Source: Theobroma cacao
Taxonomy: Eukaryota > Streptophyta > Magnoliopsida > Malvales > Malvaceae
Assembly: GCF_000208745.1 (NCBI RefSeq)
Contig: NC_030858.1
Span: forward strand, 38,356,825-38,420,824
Direction of reading: 5' to 3'
Length of the DNA: 64,000 nucleotides
This document shows, one piece after another, positions 25,083 to 37,267 of this stretch. Position numbers and translations under genes: made by a program. Each line of letters begins with the position of its first letter. Within the stretch, counting starts at the first letter, position 1. The notes under the pieces were generated by a model. The model saw nothing but the letters and a program-made list of their open reading frames with translations. It was not told the origin of the DNA and did no database searches.

Positions 25083-26458
25083 TCATGGCATGTACAACTT
25101 GTTGCCACATTTGCACCTCCATGCTTCTGGGTAATACTCCGCAGTCACCGGTGTTCCGGGCGGCACTGGCACGTGAACTGGCTTGCACGGCGTGCAATTG
25201 CCGCACTTTGAAGTGCACCGTGGCGGTGATGATCCGGGGCCGCTCAAAAATCTCCTGGCCAGGGTTAGAGGGAGTCCTTGGATGTCAAGAGACCCCATCT
25301 TATCTTCATGTTTTCTCTTCTCAGCGATTTCCTGTGACAGTGGAATGTTAATCATCACGTCATACCAGTTATAACTTGATAATTTAGCACAAGAAGCCAC
25401 CAAAAGAAAAATCTATGGTTCTGTTCCACCAACTGCCACCTCACCAATCCGTACAACTACCATGCGCCCTGAAAACCGCAATGTTCACGGGAACACATAA
25501 CCTAGAGACTACGTGTTTCCCGTTGAAGTGCTGAGCAGTGGCGCAAGTTACCGAGATGATGAGACCCATGAAAAGACGAAAGAAGAATTCTAAATTCTAC
25601 TGCGGCGAATGCTGCCGTGCACTTCGGTGTTCGGCGTTCACGAGGATGGGCCGTGGAGATGGACCACTGTCCTGGCGTGATGCCCTAATCATGGAAGATG
25701 ATTCGATGCATCAGAAGGCTCACAAGGCAGCGGTCTCTGGCCAAGGCCTGCACCTATTTGGCGCTTGTCAGCCGTGTTCATTTTTTTTGTTTGAATGGTC
25801 ATGAGTCGTGACTGATTAATGGCACTGTCGTTCTGTAAAACACCCCAATTCTTTTACAGAATTTTAACCCACAAACAATGGTGTCTGCATTGTCCTTGAA
25901 TGATTGTATAAGATCACAGAAAGGTTGCATTTTCCTTTTTTTTTTTTTGAGCAAGAATTTGAGAAACATGTATTGGTGTTAAGTAGCTTGACCTGACAGA
26001 TATATAGGGTCAAGTGAAGTAACTCACCTGGAAACAGATGCTATCAGCTTGACCTGTCAATGAACACCTGATATCTGCATTCGGAAAACAGGGTGCTTAT
26101 GTAGGGTTATAGCTGGTGAGCCAAATTCAGTTTACCATAATCACAGGAATTCTAGCAGAGTAGAGGTAGAAAGAGTTTTGTTCACTAAAAGAGTAAAAAT
26201 AACAGAAATCTCCTTGAGTCCATGACTATGACCCAGGGGAAATTAAGAGGTTAAGATCTCCCGATGTATAAAAGGTTCTTTTTTTTTTCTTTGTAAACGA
26301 GGAAGGGAATTAAAGATCATACCTTGTTGACAAGTGGTTGCAGTGCTGGTGATGCTAAACAGTGCGCAAACTGAAAAAAAGAAGAGGGAGAAACAGTAAA
26401 GGAAGTGAGATTTGTGGCTGAGGCTGAGGTTTAGTTTTTTGTATCTCTTCCACTCCAT
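25083..26458 (-). CDS. EPFL6: EPIDERMAL PATTERNING FACTOR-like secreted peptide, EPFL6 (CHALLAH) type
   Basis: Three exons, 26458-26323, 26053-26028 (26 nt) and 25331-25083, give a 136-residue precursor. Residues about 1-40 form a signal peptide: a basic start (MEWKRYKKLN), then hydrophobic FLYCFSLFFFSVCALFS. The C-terminus is a complete EPF-like cystine-knot peptide from GSSPPRC to the end, with six Cys in C-x3-C-x2-C-x2-C ... C-x-C spacing and the ending EYYPEAWRCKCGNKLYMP. That ending is characteristic of the EPFL4/5/6 group. Such peptides are secreted ligands for ERECTA-family receptor kinases and control stomatal patterning, stem growth and inflorescence architecture. The match to Arabidopsis EPFL6 (At2g30370), which also lies next to CIPK11, supports the name. 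The middle microexon is required to keep the frame and has canonical splice sites. Two extra Cys lie in the poorly conserved pro-region. Confidence 0.88.
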
Positions 26459-29400
26459 GAAAAGCAAGGAACAAGAGCAGATTGTGATATGGTCTGCCTG
26501 CCTGACTTCCCCTTTTCTTGACACTTAAAAGATTGGAAGTGGATTCTCAAGCTATGCAGACAGAAAATCTTTGGCTTAAATTCCCCACATTCCATGCAAC
26601 TGTCATGCCAAACCAGTACTTAATACCTCAATTCTCATATTGGAGAAGGCAACATCTTTCTTTTCAACTCTCCTTCTATCTCTTCTGGGGTTTAAGTGGA
26701 GGTGGTTGTGGTGGAGTTGGAAAAAAGTAGGCATGTAGTACGGATTTATTACATGGATGCTGCAGGGAAAGTCTTAGCAGCCAGAGATCAGAGTGAGAGA
26801 GAAAAAGGAGAAAAAGATTGTGAATCTATGCGGATCGTCGCTTCCTAAGCTTTACCATGTTTGGATGTTGGATTCTCTTGCAGGCTTTCTTCACTGTCTT
26901 TCAACGATTCCCAAACTCAGAAATACATAAACAACCCAAACATCCACCTCTGCTCATGCACCAAACCCCACACACTCTCTCTCTTTTAGCTTTCTTTATC
27001 TCTTCACTTGCTTTCGAGTTTTTCTTTTACACACTTCATGGTAGACTTTGCACCTCGAATTTATAGTCTAGCGATGTTAATGTTTAGAAGCTAGTGATCA
27101 AATTTGAAGGACAGGAAAGAGAGAAATTAATACTTAATTAATCAAACTATATCTGAGTATGAAACTAAAAGAGATTTTGTATCCATCTGTCGACAAGAAT
27201 GATTGAGTTACTATGCTTCAACCACCAATGGGGTCTCAGCTGCTTTAGAATATTTTGGTACTTAGCAAAATTCCTGTTTCACAAATGACTCTGGCAGATT
27301 CTTCCTGTTGCTGGTTCATATCAATTGTATTGTATCTGCCATATCATTCAAAGTAATGCATAGTGAACTGCGCAGGTAAAAATTAAAACAATTGAAAACC
27401 CAGTTGAACGTCCCTGTAGCTAGGTAATTAAGAAGTCTATATGGTTACGTAAAGAGGTTTAGGCTGACAAAATGAAATTGCTGATGAAGTTAATACTTGA
27501 AAGTAATTAAAACAATGACCACTTTCAAGACAAGTTACCCCCATTCTGAAAAGTTTTCAAGCATCCCAAGCCGTTGATTTATAACCCTTATGGCACAAAA
27601 AGAATAGGATATGGCAGCCACTGATCAAATGTCTGTCTCCTCTTTATCAATGAATTCCTAGATTCCAAAGGCAAGCAAGTATGGACAAAGAATTCAAACA
27701 ATATATGTAAGAAAATGGAAAACGTTTGGCAACAGGTTTGCGCTGTACCATACCCAAGACAGACTCAGTTCCAAGGAATGCGCTTCACATGCTCTCCAGT
27801 CACTCGCTCTTCATTCTTCAAATTCCTTCCAGGAAGGCTTTTAGTAATTTCACAGAGGGTGAACATTTAATTTACCCAGGTGAACTTTAGAATATTCTTA
27901 ACTTCACAGACCAGAATTTCAAACTTCAAATGACACTTTCAGTGTGTTTTTCTGTCTGCTACCATTTCTTAGCTAGCAACTCTTATTTCTAGTTGATATT
28001 TTCCTCTGAGCATTGTCATTGAGTCATGACCCATGATCTCACTGCCAATTGCATAATCACAGGTTTCACGTTGCCTTACCTTGTAAGGACACATGGTAAT
28101 TACTAGCATTACTCTCAAGTCTCATATGGGAAGTGGCAGGTACTCCTGCAACTGCAATGTCATGAGCTGTATATACATACGTGATTATCACTAATTCAGT
28201 CACGTTTCGAACCAACGGGCTCTATCCCAGTTGGCTATGTCCTCCCCTGTGGGGTAGGGCGATTTTACAGGTGAATGTTTTGCCATGTTAAGTTCTTGTA
28301 ATCAAGATGTTACTTGGGCCTCGGGAAAAATTATCATGAAAGCAACCAACCAGATTCATAATAATGAATTCTGATCTTTGGCTATTTAATCAGTTTAGAA
28401 GTCATAACATAACCTTTATTATAGTAAACTGATCTATCAATGTGTAATGTGTTGCGTTCTTTTGAAAAAGAAGAAAACTGTGTATCCTGTTATTCAAGTT
28501 AAAGGTGCCTATTACATTAAAAGTTACATGTGCTGAACTTTCCCATTTAAAGGAAGCAATAAAGATGACTGATTTGCATAATGGGAAAAAAAAGTTACAC
28601 CCTTACTATCTCTCGTGGAATTTCTATGTTGCGGTTTAAAAATGGACATGGGGGTCCTATATGTTTCTCCTTTGCTAACAAGCGGATGCAAGGGTCAAGG
28701 GCCAGAACCAGCCATTCTCGTTTCCCAGCACAGGAGTTTCCTGGACTGAAATAGCCTCTGCAAATGCAGAGTCTTACAGTTTAAACAATCCCTTACTGTT
28801 ACAAGTTTGAAGAACATGAGATGGCAAATTTGTCAAGAGAAAGCATAATAGTTAGTAGTGCATATTATTTGAGTGGGGTTGGGGAAATTGGGAAACCTTG
28901 CGTGAAATATCACGAGCGGTCCATGTTTTATTCTCTTGCCCAGAGAGTGTCCATAGTATCGAAGAAGTTATTGTAAGCGTGGGGATGAAGAAATCTAGTC
29001 TAGATATCGAGATGGATATGGAGAAAAGGAAAAGTCTCTCCAATATGCTAGCTGGCTTGTTATTAAGCTTTTGTTCTCATCTAAAGGGCTTTTTTCTAAT
29101 TCGAATGCACTTACCCTCTCTTCGTAGCTAACAAGAGGCCTGTCTCCCATGGTTTCCCTTCATTCTTCTTCTTCCTCAGTCCTCACCATTAATGATTCAA
29201 ACTCAAAATTGACCGTTACCCCACCAAAGCTTATGGTTTGACAGTGATGGGGGAAATGTGAAGATGACATGTGCAGGCAGCCATCCACCCTGACAGACTT
29301 CTTCTCAATTATTTAACTTGAATAAAGCTGACAGCCCATTTTGTGATTGCGACAGATGGGGCATGAATTGGCTGTAATTTGATCTACTACAGGGTTTGTA

Positions 29401-31753
29401 TGGGGTTTGAAAATTCTTTCGGATGGATCGATTCAAGAGGCCGAGAGCCTAGAGGTTAATGGTCAGGGCCCAGCCCATAGCTTCATCTCTCTCTCAATCC
29501 TCAATTGTAGTCGTATTCGAGTTCTGTCCCTGTCAGGGGTCAAGCATACATTTTCCTTGGCATGTAGGAGCTGAAACTTTTCACGTGCTCAAGGTGTTTC
29601 CACGGGCCTGACATTGTGCATCCAATTATTACTTCATTAGTATTCCTTTTCCGCAGACGGGTTCGGAAGCAGGATTGCGAGTGGCTTTCTATTTAGTTTG
29701 TTTTATAACCTGAGCAACGAAATCTCATTTTCCTGTCATCATTGGCATGGATTATTTGTATTTCTATATGAAAAAATATGATTACCTATAGCAGTCGTTT
29801 TGCATTACGTCTATCTTTTACCAAAACCACAGGCATGTAAATCTACAAGCAAAAATTTGCATCCCAACCTTCTATTGCTTGCAGGGGCACATGCATGTTT
29901 TCATATACCAAGCAATAATAAAACTGTTTCTGTTCTCCTCCTGGAAGTTTGTGTTTCTAAATTAATTAAGTAATTAATAATAATCTATCCAGGGTTTTAA
30001 CTTTCAAGATCGTCGGCTCATCGACATCCATCGTGGAAGAGAATCCAGAAGCAGGTTCACGTGCATGCGAACTGCGACAAAAGGATGCAACCAAAAACGT
30101 CTTCCATCTGATTCAAAATCAAAGCTAAAGCCATAAGACGCCAAGCACCCGAGCTTTGGTTTCTCCTCAGCGAGACATGTGTCGCACTCGTAGTGTTACT
30201 CGGTAGTACTAGTAGCACAAGTCTTTCTTTTTTAGCACCGCAAATGTATACAACAGCAAGAGTGGTCCATTGCTAAAGATATCAGACATGAAACAGCATC
30301 ACTACAAAGGTATTTAAACTTGTTACTCATGGATTCATTCCCTTTCAGAAGTGCATCTAGGCCCAACAAGTTAGGTTGAATGATGGGGTGGAGACTGCCA
30401 GCCCAACAAGAAAAGAAAAGAAAAGAAAGATGCAAGGGCTGAAACTGGATCAGATCAAAGTTTTTCGAGAACCGTGAAGGGTTTCTCACTCAGCTCTCAG
30501 TTGTTTGTGTCACTGTCACAGAAGAGAAGAGAAGAAAGAAAGCCGCGTGCGTGCGGTTATTACATTTACATTTACAGTACTCGTTTGTTCAGCCTTGCTG
30601 CCCCTTGGGCCTCTTCGTGTTTGCCCGCGCTTTTGTCACTTTTATCGACACTAAAATAAATAAAACACATACTCTGTCTCTTCCCCTCTGCAGCAGAGCT
30701 TTCTGCAACCCACAGATTCCCGTGTTGGTTCCATTTCCCCATAAATAATCACTAAATAATCTTCAGCCTCACATTTTGACATACTACTAGTACTTTTTTA
30801 TATTTCTATTTTCTTGTTGAAAAAGAAAACAAAACCTCGCTAAACTCCAATCTGCCCAGTACCATCTCAGTAGTAGTATTAATAATTCAGCACCGATAAC
30901 AAGACTTTGATGACTGTTTTTTGCTTGTAGTAGTATATATTGTTCATCAAATTCAAAACTTTTAATAGTAATAATAGTTCTATCTGTCTGCACAGATCGG
31001 AGATGCCCAAAACGACTTCTTTGCGCTGCAACTCCGAGAAGCTTAGTGGGGCTGTGGGGGTGTTTTCCTTTTGCTAATCCAAACGTCGTTGTTTCCCTGT
31101 TTATGTTTCACAGACTGAGAAACAGAGAAAAAACAAACTCGCTTGAGGTTTGCAAAACTTGTCTGTCCTACTTTTAAACTCTGCATTCTTTTTTTTTTTC
31201 TTTACTATGTTCTGGTTCTGGATGTGACAAAGATTTTGTTTTGCCTGCTGTTTCCTAGTAAACAAGTCCTCCTCCTTGTTTTTGTTTGGAATTTGGACCT
31301 TGATGCTAAACTGTTTTTTTTTTTGGTTGCTTTTAGAATCATTATCAATCAATCTTAGAAGAATTTCTGCTAAAAAACTTAATTTGTTCTTTTCCTTTCT
31401 CACTAGGATTTTAGCGCTGTAATCAGTTTGAATGGTTCTGCTGATAAATCTTAGTATGTGTCTATACATACATAATAGTATTGCTTTCAATCAAACCTTT
31501 ACTCATTAATTAATCAGTGCTAATCTAAAACCCTACTTCATTTCTTTAATCCGGGTGTTTCTTGCCACTACGAGGGTTTTAAGGGGCATTTTCCCGGGAA
31601 TCTCGATTCTTCTAGGGCCTGCTATGTTCACTGTATACTTGTTTTCATGAATTTTTATATTAAATTCCAGTGGTGTCTATAGTTTGAAATTTACTAGCTG
31701 TTGTCCAGTCCAAACAAGTTCATTACTGTTAGATTTTCTGATCTCTTAAAGGA
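26459..31753. other. Long intergenic region upstream of EPFL6 and DUF641 genes
   Basis: About 5.3 kb between the divergent EPFL6-type and DUF641 genes, the longest gene-free stretch here. It should hold both promoters and, near 31.0-31.75 kb, the leader of the DUF641 gene. Its frames are short and show no known domain. Two spots (28.2 and 29.45 kb) faintly resemble Pol III B-box sequences but do not fold as tRNAs. Confidence 0.4.
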
Positions 31754-33070
31754 ATGGAATATACCACCACTAAACCCTCTAAGCCCTCTTCAAACATATC
31801 CGAGTTGGTTTCAAAATTTGCCAGAGTTTGCAAGCTGAGATCCACGGGTGTTTTTTCTGCTGAAAATATGTTGAACACAAGCAACATTAATGCCCCACTT
31901 GGCGAGGATAGCAGTGATAATACTGAAGAAACTGAATGTGATAGCGATAAAATACATCCCCGGCCAGCTGATGTTTCCTGCGAAAGGAATATATGCTGTG
32001 ACGCAGAGGTCTTGAAGTTATTTGACACTGTTTCTGCACTAAAATCAGCTTATGTCCAACTTCAGAAAGCTCATATTCCGTATGACCCGGACAAGATTAT
32101 AGCTGCCGATGAACTTGTTCTGTCTAAGCTTGATACACTTTGCAAGATTAAGCGTGCATACAAGGAGAAGCAGTTCACAAAATCAAAGCTTGATTCGTCT
32201 TGCTTGGAACTTCTTCCATCAGAAGTTAAAGTTAATGAGAGGCTGTTAGAGAAATTGAAGTCTGAAAATAAAACCAAGGACTCTGAGATTGTCCGCCTGA
32301 AGCAAGAACTCCAGGATTTGGCTTTCGGGAATGCAAAGCTGATTGAGATAATCAGAAGGGAAAGAGTGGAGAGAAAGAAGACAACGGTTCTGGATGTTAC
32401 TATGTTTCAGAACAGCTTCAAAGCTGCATCAAAGTCCATTCATGGTTTTGCAAAGCCATTGATTAGTTTGATGATGGCTTCAGGGTGGGATTTAGACCTA
32501 GCAGTAAAATCAATTGATGATGGAGTTGCATACTCCAGGAGGCCCCACAAGAAGTATGCGTTTGAAGCCTACATTGCATGGAGAATGTTTCATGGAATGT
32601 TGCTTGAGTCCTATAATGTCAATGATATAATGAAGTTTGATGATCCAATTGATGCTCTGATAGAAAATCCAGATTCAGGCTTTGCAAAATTTTGCAGAAA
32701 GAAGTATCTTTTGGTTGTTCATCCTATGATGGAAATGTCATTCTTTGGGAATTTGGATCAGAGGAATTTTATATCGAGTGGCAAACATCCACGGACACCA
32801 TTCTACCAGATCTTTGTGAAAATGGCAAAGTGGATATGGATTCTACATGGGATAGCTTGCTCAATTGATCCTGAAGCAAAAATATTTGTTGTCAAGAGGG
32901 GAAGCCAATTCTCAGATGTTTACATGGAATCTATCGAGCAAGACAGAGAAGGTCTGGTGGGTTCTGATGAGGGACAGGCTACTCAAAAGGTTGAGTTAAT
33001 GGTCTTGCCTGGGTTTAGAATTGGAGACACAGTGGTGAGATCTCGAGTTTATCTTTCGAAGACAAATTAG
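31754..33070 (+). CDS. DUF641 / GIL1-type protein
   Basis: An uninterrupted coding frame of 438 residues starting at an ATG. The N-terminus has SNISELVSKFARVCKLRSTGVFS, typical of DUF641 proteins. Next come an acidic Ser-rich segment (about 40-75), the DUF641 core (EVLKLFDTVSALKSAYVQLQKAHIPYDPDKI), and a helical coiled-coil stretch with heptad-like Leu/Lys spacing (about 140-205). The C-terminal half holds the GIL1 region (PLISLMMASGWDLDLAVKSI ... AYIAWRMFHGMLLESYN), ending near a GD-V-RS motif. GIL1 (gravitropic in the light) acts downstream of phytochrome to suppress gravitropism in light-grown seedlings; most paralogues are uncharacterised. The position next to OFP17 matches Arabidopsis At2g30380. 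There is no membrane segment or catalytic motif. Confidence 0.9.
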   Translation: MEYTTTKPSKPSSNISELVSKFARVCKLRSTGVFSAENMLNTSNINAPLGEDSSDNTEETECDSDKIHPRPADVSCERNICCDAEVLKLFDTVSALKSAYVQLQKAHIPYDPDKIIAADELVLSKLDTLCKIKRAYKEKQFTKSKLDSSCLELLPSEVKVNERLLEKLKSENKTKDSEIVRLKQELQDLAFGNAKLIEIIRRERVERKKTTVLDVTMFQNSFKAASKSIHGFAKPLISLMMASGWDLDLAVKSIDDGVAYSRRPHKKYAFEAYIAWRMFHGMLLESYNVNDIMKFDDPIDALIENPDSGFAKFCRKKYLLVVHPMMEMSFFGNLDQRNFISSGKHPRTPFYQIFVKMAKWIWILHGIACSIDPEAKIFVVKRGSQFSDVYMESIEQDREGLVGSDEGQATQKVELMVLPGFRIGDTVVRSRVYLSKTN

Positions 33071-33859
33071 CCAATCCATAGATGCTAATCACCTTTAGTT
33101 TTGAGTATGTTAATACTTAGTGGGAGGTAGTTGAGAACTTTTGTAGTTTTTGAATCGTAGGATAGGGTGGGATTCAACTCAGGAGCTCATACTCTTTACG
33201 TCACCCTCTAGTTGCAAAAAAGCCTGTTTTTTGCCCCCTGAACTGTAAATAGATATCGCCTCCAATGATGCCATCATACTTTGGTTACCATTCTATTATT
33301 GTCTGCTGGATGATACTCTGATATTATTTGTCCAATCATTGTTTATGATGATGCCATTGATGTAACTTAGCATTCAGGAATTCTGTGCTTAATTGCAAGA
33401 TAACTACGTTATTCGAGCCCCTTGCAAAAATCAGGTTAGAAGTTTGAACAATGACTAAAAATATTGATATCCTAGATTATATTTGCTTCCTGGCTGCCTG
33501 CAGGTGAGGGGCTCAGGTTTGATCTGTTGTAAAATAACATTGCCATGACTATATGGTTGCTCCTGATATAATATCTTCGAAGCACAATGGTATGGTAACT
33601 TTTGTTCTTATTTCTGATGTTGTAGCTCACCTTGTGTTTGTTTGCTGATATGATCAAATCTAGGCTTGGCTGTTTATCAAAAAAGGGGGGAAAAAAAAAA
33701 GACAATCGGCTTAGCTCAAGAAAGACAAATGTGCTTTTAATATTATTCTCTGTTTATGTACTCGTGTTACAACTGTGAGCAATTGATTGAGAGAAAAGAG
33801 GGAGAGAGGGAGGATCAGCTATGAAACAAACGAGAAGTACAGGTGCGACTGAACAGTTA
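33071..33859. other. Intergenic region between convergent genes
   Basis: 3' flanks of the DUF641 gene (+) and OFP17 (-). No coding or RNA feature was recognised; there is one A-rich run near 33.69 kb. Confidence 0.45.
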
Positions 33860-34405
33860 CTAGGGACTATCAACATTGTCATCATCAGCGGAAAATAAGT
33901 CTGCGCATAGCTCGCCATAGAATCGAGAAACCAAATCAATAAAGACAGGGCATGTCAAGTTCTTCCAACAATATAGGAGCTCTTCCACATCCATCAAATC
34001 GCTCACTTTCCCTTCTTCAACAATCATCTCAACTAAATAATTCTCAAAACTCCTGCATGCATCTTCCAAATCATCAAAACCGGAGGATCCCATTTTACTG
34101 GAACCTCCAACCTTCACATAAGCTGGTGTGAGGGGTGAGGGGAAGAGCAGCCTATCGCGCGCTGCCTCGGAAAAGCTTTGAAACTCTGCAAGTTTATCCA
34201 TCCTCCTGGACTGTCTTAGAGAGCGAAAAACAGATAATAATGCAGAAGTAGGACTTCTTTTAGGAGCTTTTCTGACTTTGGCATGCTGAGGATGGGTTCT
34301 AAGAGCTCTTAGAAATACTGGCCTCTTGAGCTTGAACCTGAAGTTTCGGACAAGTTTTCTGCATGGGTTGAAAAGCTTGGATTTGAAGGCAACAAATGCT
34401 TTCAT
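33860..34405 (-). CDS. OFP17: OVATE family protein, OFP17 type
   Basis: A single-exon protein of 181 residues with an ATG at 34405. The N-terminus is strongly basic (KSKLFNPCRKLVRNFRFKLKRP). The middle contains FPSPLTPAYVKVGGSS, also typical of OFP17. The C-terminal OVATE-like domain is about 115-175: DLEDACRSFENYLVEMIVEEGKVSDLMDVEELLYCW, then LVSRFYGELCADLF. OVATE proteins are plant-specific regulators of growth and organ shape that bind KNOX/BELL homeodomain proteins, and several act as repressors. OFP17 is a divergent, short member. Its place next to a DUF641 gene and a second OFP matches Arabidopsis At2g30395 beside OFP2. Family membership is well supported; a repressor function for this member is inference. 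Confidence 0.85.
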   Translation of the reverse strand: MKAFVAFKSKLFNPCRKLVRNFRFKLKRPVFLRALRTHPQHAKVRKAPKRSPTSALLSVFRSLRQSRRMDKLAEFQSFSEAARDRLLFPSPLTPAYVKVGGSSKMGSSGFDDLEDACRSFENYLVEMIVEEGKVSDLMDVEELLYCWKNLTCPVFIDLVSRFYGELCADLFSADDDNVDSP

Positions 34406-37267
34406 TTTCGTCTATAATGATTGGTATATAGCAGAGTGCTTTTGAAGGAATGCAGTGGGATGGATGGTAGCTTTGGTTGCTTATGATTTCTTTTGCAGTA
34501 AAGCTGGTGATAGCAACTTTATCAATTGGGATAAAATTAGTTTGGTATAACACACACGAGAGTGGAGACACAGATTGTTGAGAAAGGATGTTAGTTATTG
34601 AGGAGTCAGGAGAGAAAGATAGGCGCTGTTGGACTTGGGACGTTGTTTGTTAGGCTGCTTGTACCTCTCTTTTGTATGGTTGTGGTGGGTCGCAGTGGGG
34701 TTCACGTCTTGCTCTTGCGGTTGTTGTAATCAAAGTGGAACTCCATCAACTATTTTGCCGTCTATTCAGAAAAGGTCTCGGTTGGTGATCAGGCTCTCCA
34801 CTATCTTTGATGTGGAATTTGGCCTTTGGGGAAGAAACATTCATAGCAAATCCACCAGGCCATATGAATGGGCACGAGCAGGATAAGGCCATGCTGATGG
34901 CTTTAGTTTATGGGCCTATGGCATTGCCTATTATAGTACTAGCATAATTTTTATTGGAGGAGTCAGATTCATGGGCTTGGGCAACTTTCCCCGTACGAAA
35001 CCCAAACTGGATTTTGGGGAGAAAAGTGGAACAGTGTCAGTAGACTCATAGCATTCCAGGAATCCAGCGGGCCTTGGTAAGATGAGGTCATGAAGCCGAT
35101 GAGGCCACTGTTACTGACAAATTTGTGTCAGCTTGGTTCTGTTCTACCCATGCTATGCTGCTGGCCTCCTTTTGTAGGTTTCAAGGAGCCTTACAATTAT
35201 TTAGTTGGGTACTTGGTACACTTTTTTTTTATTTTTTTGTTTAGCTCAGCAAAACAAAAGGTAGTTGGTACTCTTTAGACAATAATAGTAGAAACAATCC
35301 ATGGATCCTATCCTATATATATATATATATATATTCGTTTTTTGATTGTAGCTTAGAAAGTTAGAATTTGTTAGGTTGCTAGGTTGTAATTCTGCCATCC
35401 TCGCCTTCCTCACGAGGGTAGAGATTGGATTCTTTATTTCAGGACAAAGATCATTGTTAAGAAAACATTGAAAAATTAAGTGGCATTAAATGAATATCTA
35501 TGATTGTACTACTTATTGAAAGAAAAAGGGGGGAACTTTACAATTCTCTCGCCATCATTCTTAGTTGTGTTTATTAAATAATGGAGAAATTTGGGATTTA
35601 GAATCCCAACAGGTTTTGATTTATTTGCACAGTAACAGGGAAGGAAATTGAAAAGAAGGGAAAGATTGTGATGGGATGGGGTATACCACTGGCTTTAAAC
35701 TTTCAACGCTGAAGTGCTAGTACCAAAATCTTCGGTGCTTGTTTATGATATGTGAAATATTAGATTAATTGTCTGCTTCTCTTTTTCTCCCTATTTTGGC
35801 CCGACAGCAACCTTGGTATGTATTTTGCTACCTCAAGGGGACATCTAGATCGGTTAGTTCCGAGTCTACTTGTCTACCTAACAGAAGAAATAGGGCATGA
35901 CATTCTCGATTGAATCGTCAGCTTCTGTCTTTGCTAACGAGGGTAAGATTATTACTCCTGATCTTCCTTCAATTCCTCTCTAAAGCATGCATTCCTTTCT
36001 ACTTTGTTTGACCTGTTATGCACTTTTCTTGTAAACGTAACATTACCTCAGAAATTTAACAAACGCTTTTTATCAAATCAAGAAATTTGATTGTAAGCAA
36101 GATGAAGGAGTTTTGTAACACAAGGTGTCTATCCAATCAATATTTGATTTTGAGTTCCAAGCATATGACTATGACTTTACGATGAATGAGGATGAACTGC
36201 CCCTTCAGCTCTTCCCGGAGGCTCTTGTCCTCTAAACTTTGGGGAGGCGGCTTACTGTCGCCTCTACGGCTCTACCAGCTATCAGCATTAGGTATTGGGC
36301 TGGCGTAGGAGGCTGGAAGTGGCCTAAGCAGACCCTATAGGAGAAACATGCTCAATTCTAGATTTTCATAGCTTTACAATACAACCAATTCACCACTCTG
36401 TGTCTGTGGTTCAGTTGCTCAAGCCACCTCAAAAAAGAGGAAAACAATTTTAACTACCTTGAATTCAGCATTCAATTTATGGGCAGCTGGCTGAAAAGGA
36501 ATGACAATGTGTGCCATGATTGGCATCTAAAGCTCCGCCCTTCAGCAAGAGTCTGGAGGGGACAGGTAAGTGGACGTCCAGCACCAGGCAAGTGGGGCAG
36601 CTGGAAATTAAGAGATTGAAAAGGCATGGAAGGAAATTGCATCATTTGTGGAGGAGGGAATTATGGAGAAAAACAACACTGGGTCGACAAAGGGGTCTTC
36701 AATATTACCAAAACCATTATTACACTGAAAACCACTTTGGATAAATAAAAGGAGGAGGACCCATCTGAGGTGTTGACAATTCTTAAAAGACCAGCAAAAG
36801 AAAATTGGTCAGCTTGAGCAAGTAGAATGCCTTAAAAAACATTACATACAAGACTAGCTTACTGACCAGAGCCTTGCAGTCACCAAAGGAACTTACCATG
36901 CATAGATGATGTCAAGGAAGGGAAGACTGTAGAGCGGAAAACCGTGTCTTCGGCTATTGTCATTGTGTTGGATTTTCTGATGATTTAATAAAAAGAAGGC
37001 CATTTTTTTTTTTGCATAATTCTCGATATTAGCTTTCATGCTTGACTTTTCAAGTTGGGGGGCGTGGGGGGGGCCCATCTTTTGTTGTTGCCTTGCCTAA
37101 AGTTAGAGTTTGTGCTTCCATACCTGCTATCTATTCAGTTTCCATCTGTAAAATCTTCTATTCTCATGCATTAAATAGAGGGGATGGCAAACACAAACCA
37201 AGTCTGAGAGAAGCGGAGAATGAGGAGGGTTTTCAAGTGAAGTGACAGAGAAAGAGGTCTATCTAAG
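34406..37267. other. Intergenic region between divergent OVATE genes
   Basis: About 2.9 kb containing the promoters of OFP17 (-) and the OFP1/2-type gene (+), plus a TA microsatellite near 35.32 kb. Short frames only. Confidence 0.45.
35314..35335. repeat. (TA)n microsatellite
   Basis: An alternating TA run of about 22 bases. Confidence 0.85.

Noticed and set aside
25538..25804. An 88-codon Cys- and Lys-containing frame on the plus strand
   Set aside because: It lies inside the second intron of the EPFL6-type gene on the other strand and matches no known family.
28200..28270. Possible tRNA or SINE fragment (GGTTCGAAAC on the minus strand)
   Set aside because: It resembles a B box, but I could not find paired acceptor, D or anticodon stems at the right spacing.
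29440..29540. Possible tRNA-derived SINE (A-box-like and B-box-like words)
   Set aside because: The words are imperfect, and no poly-A tail or target-site duplication was visible.
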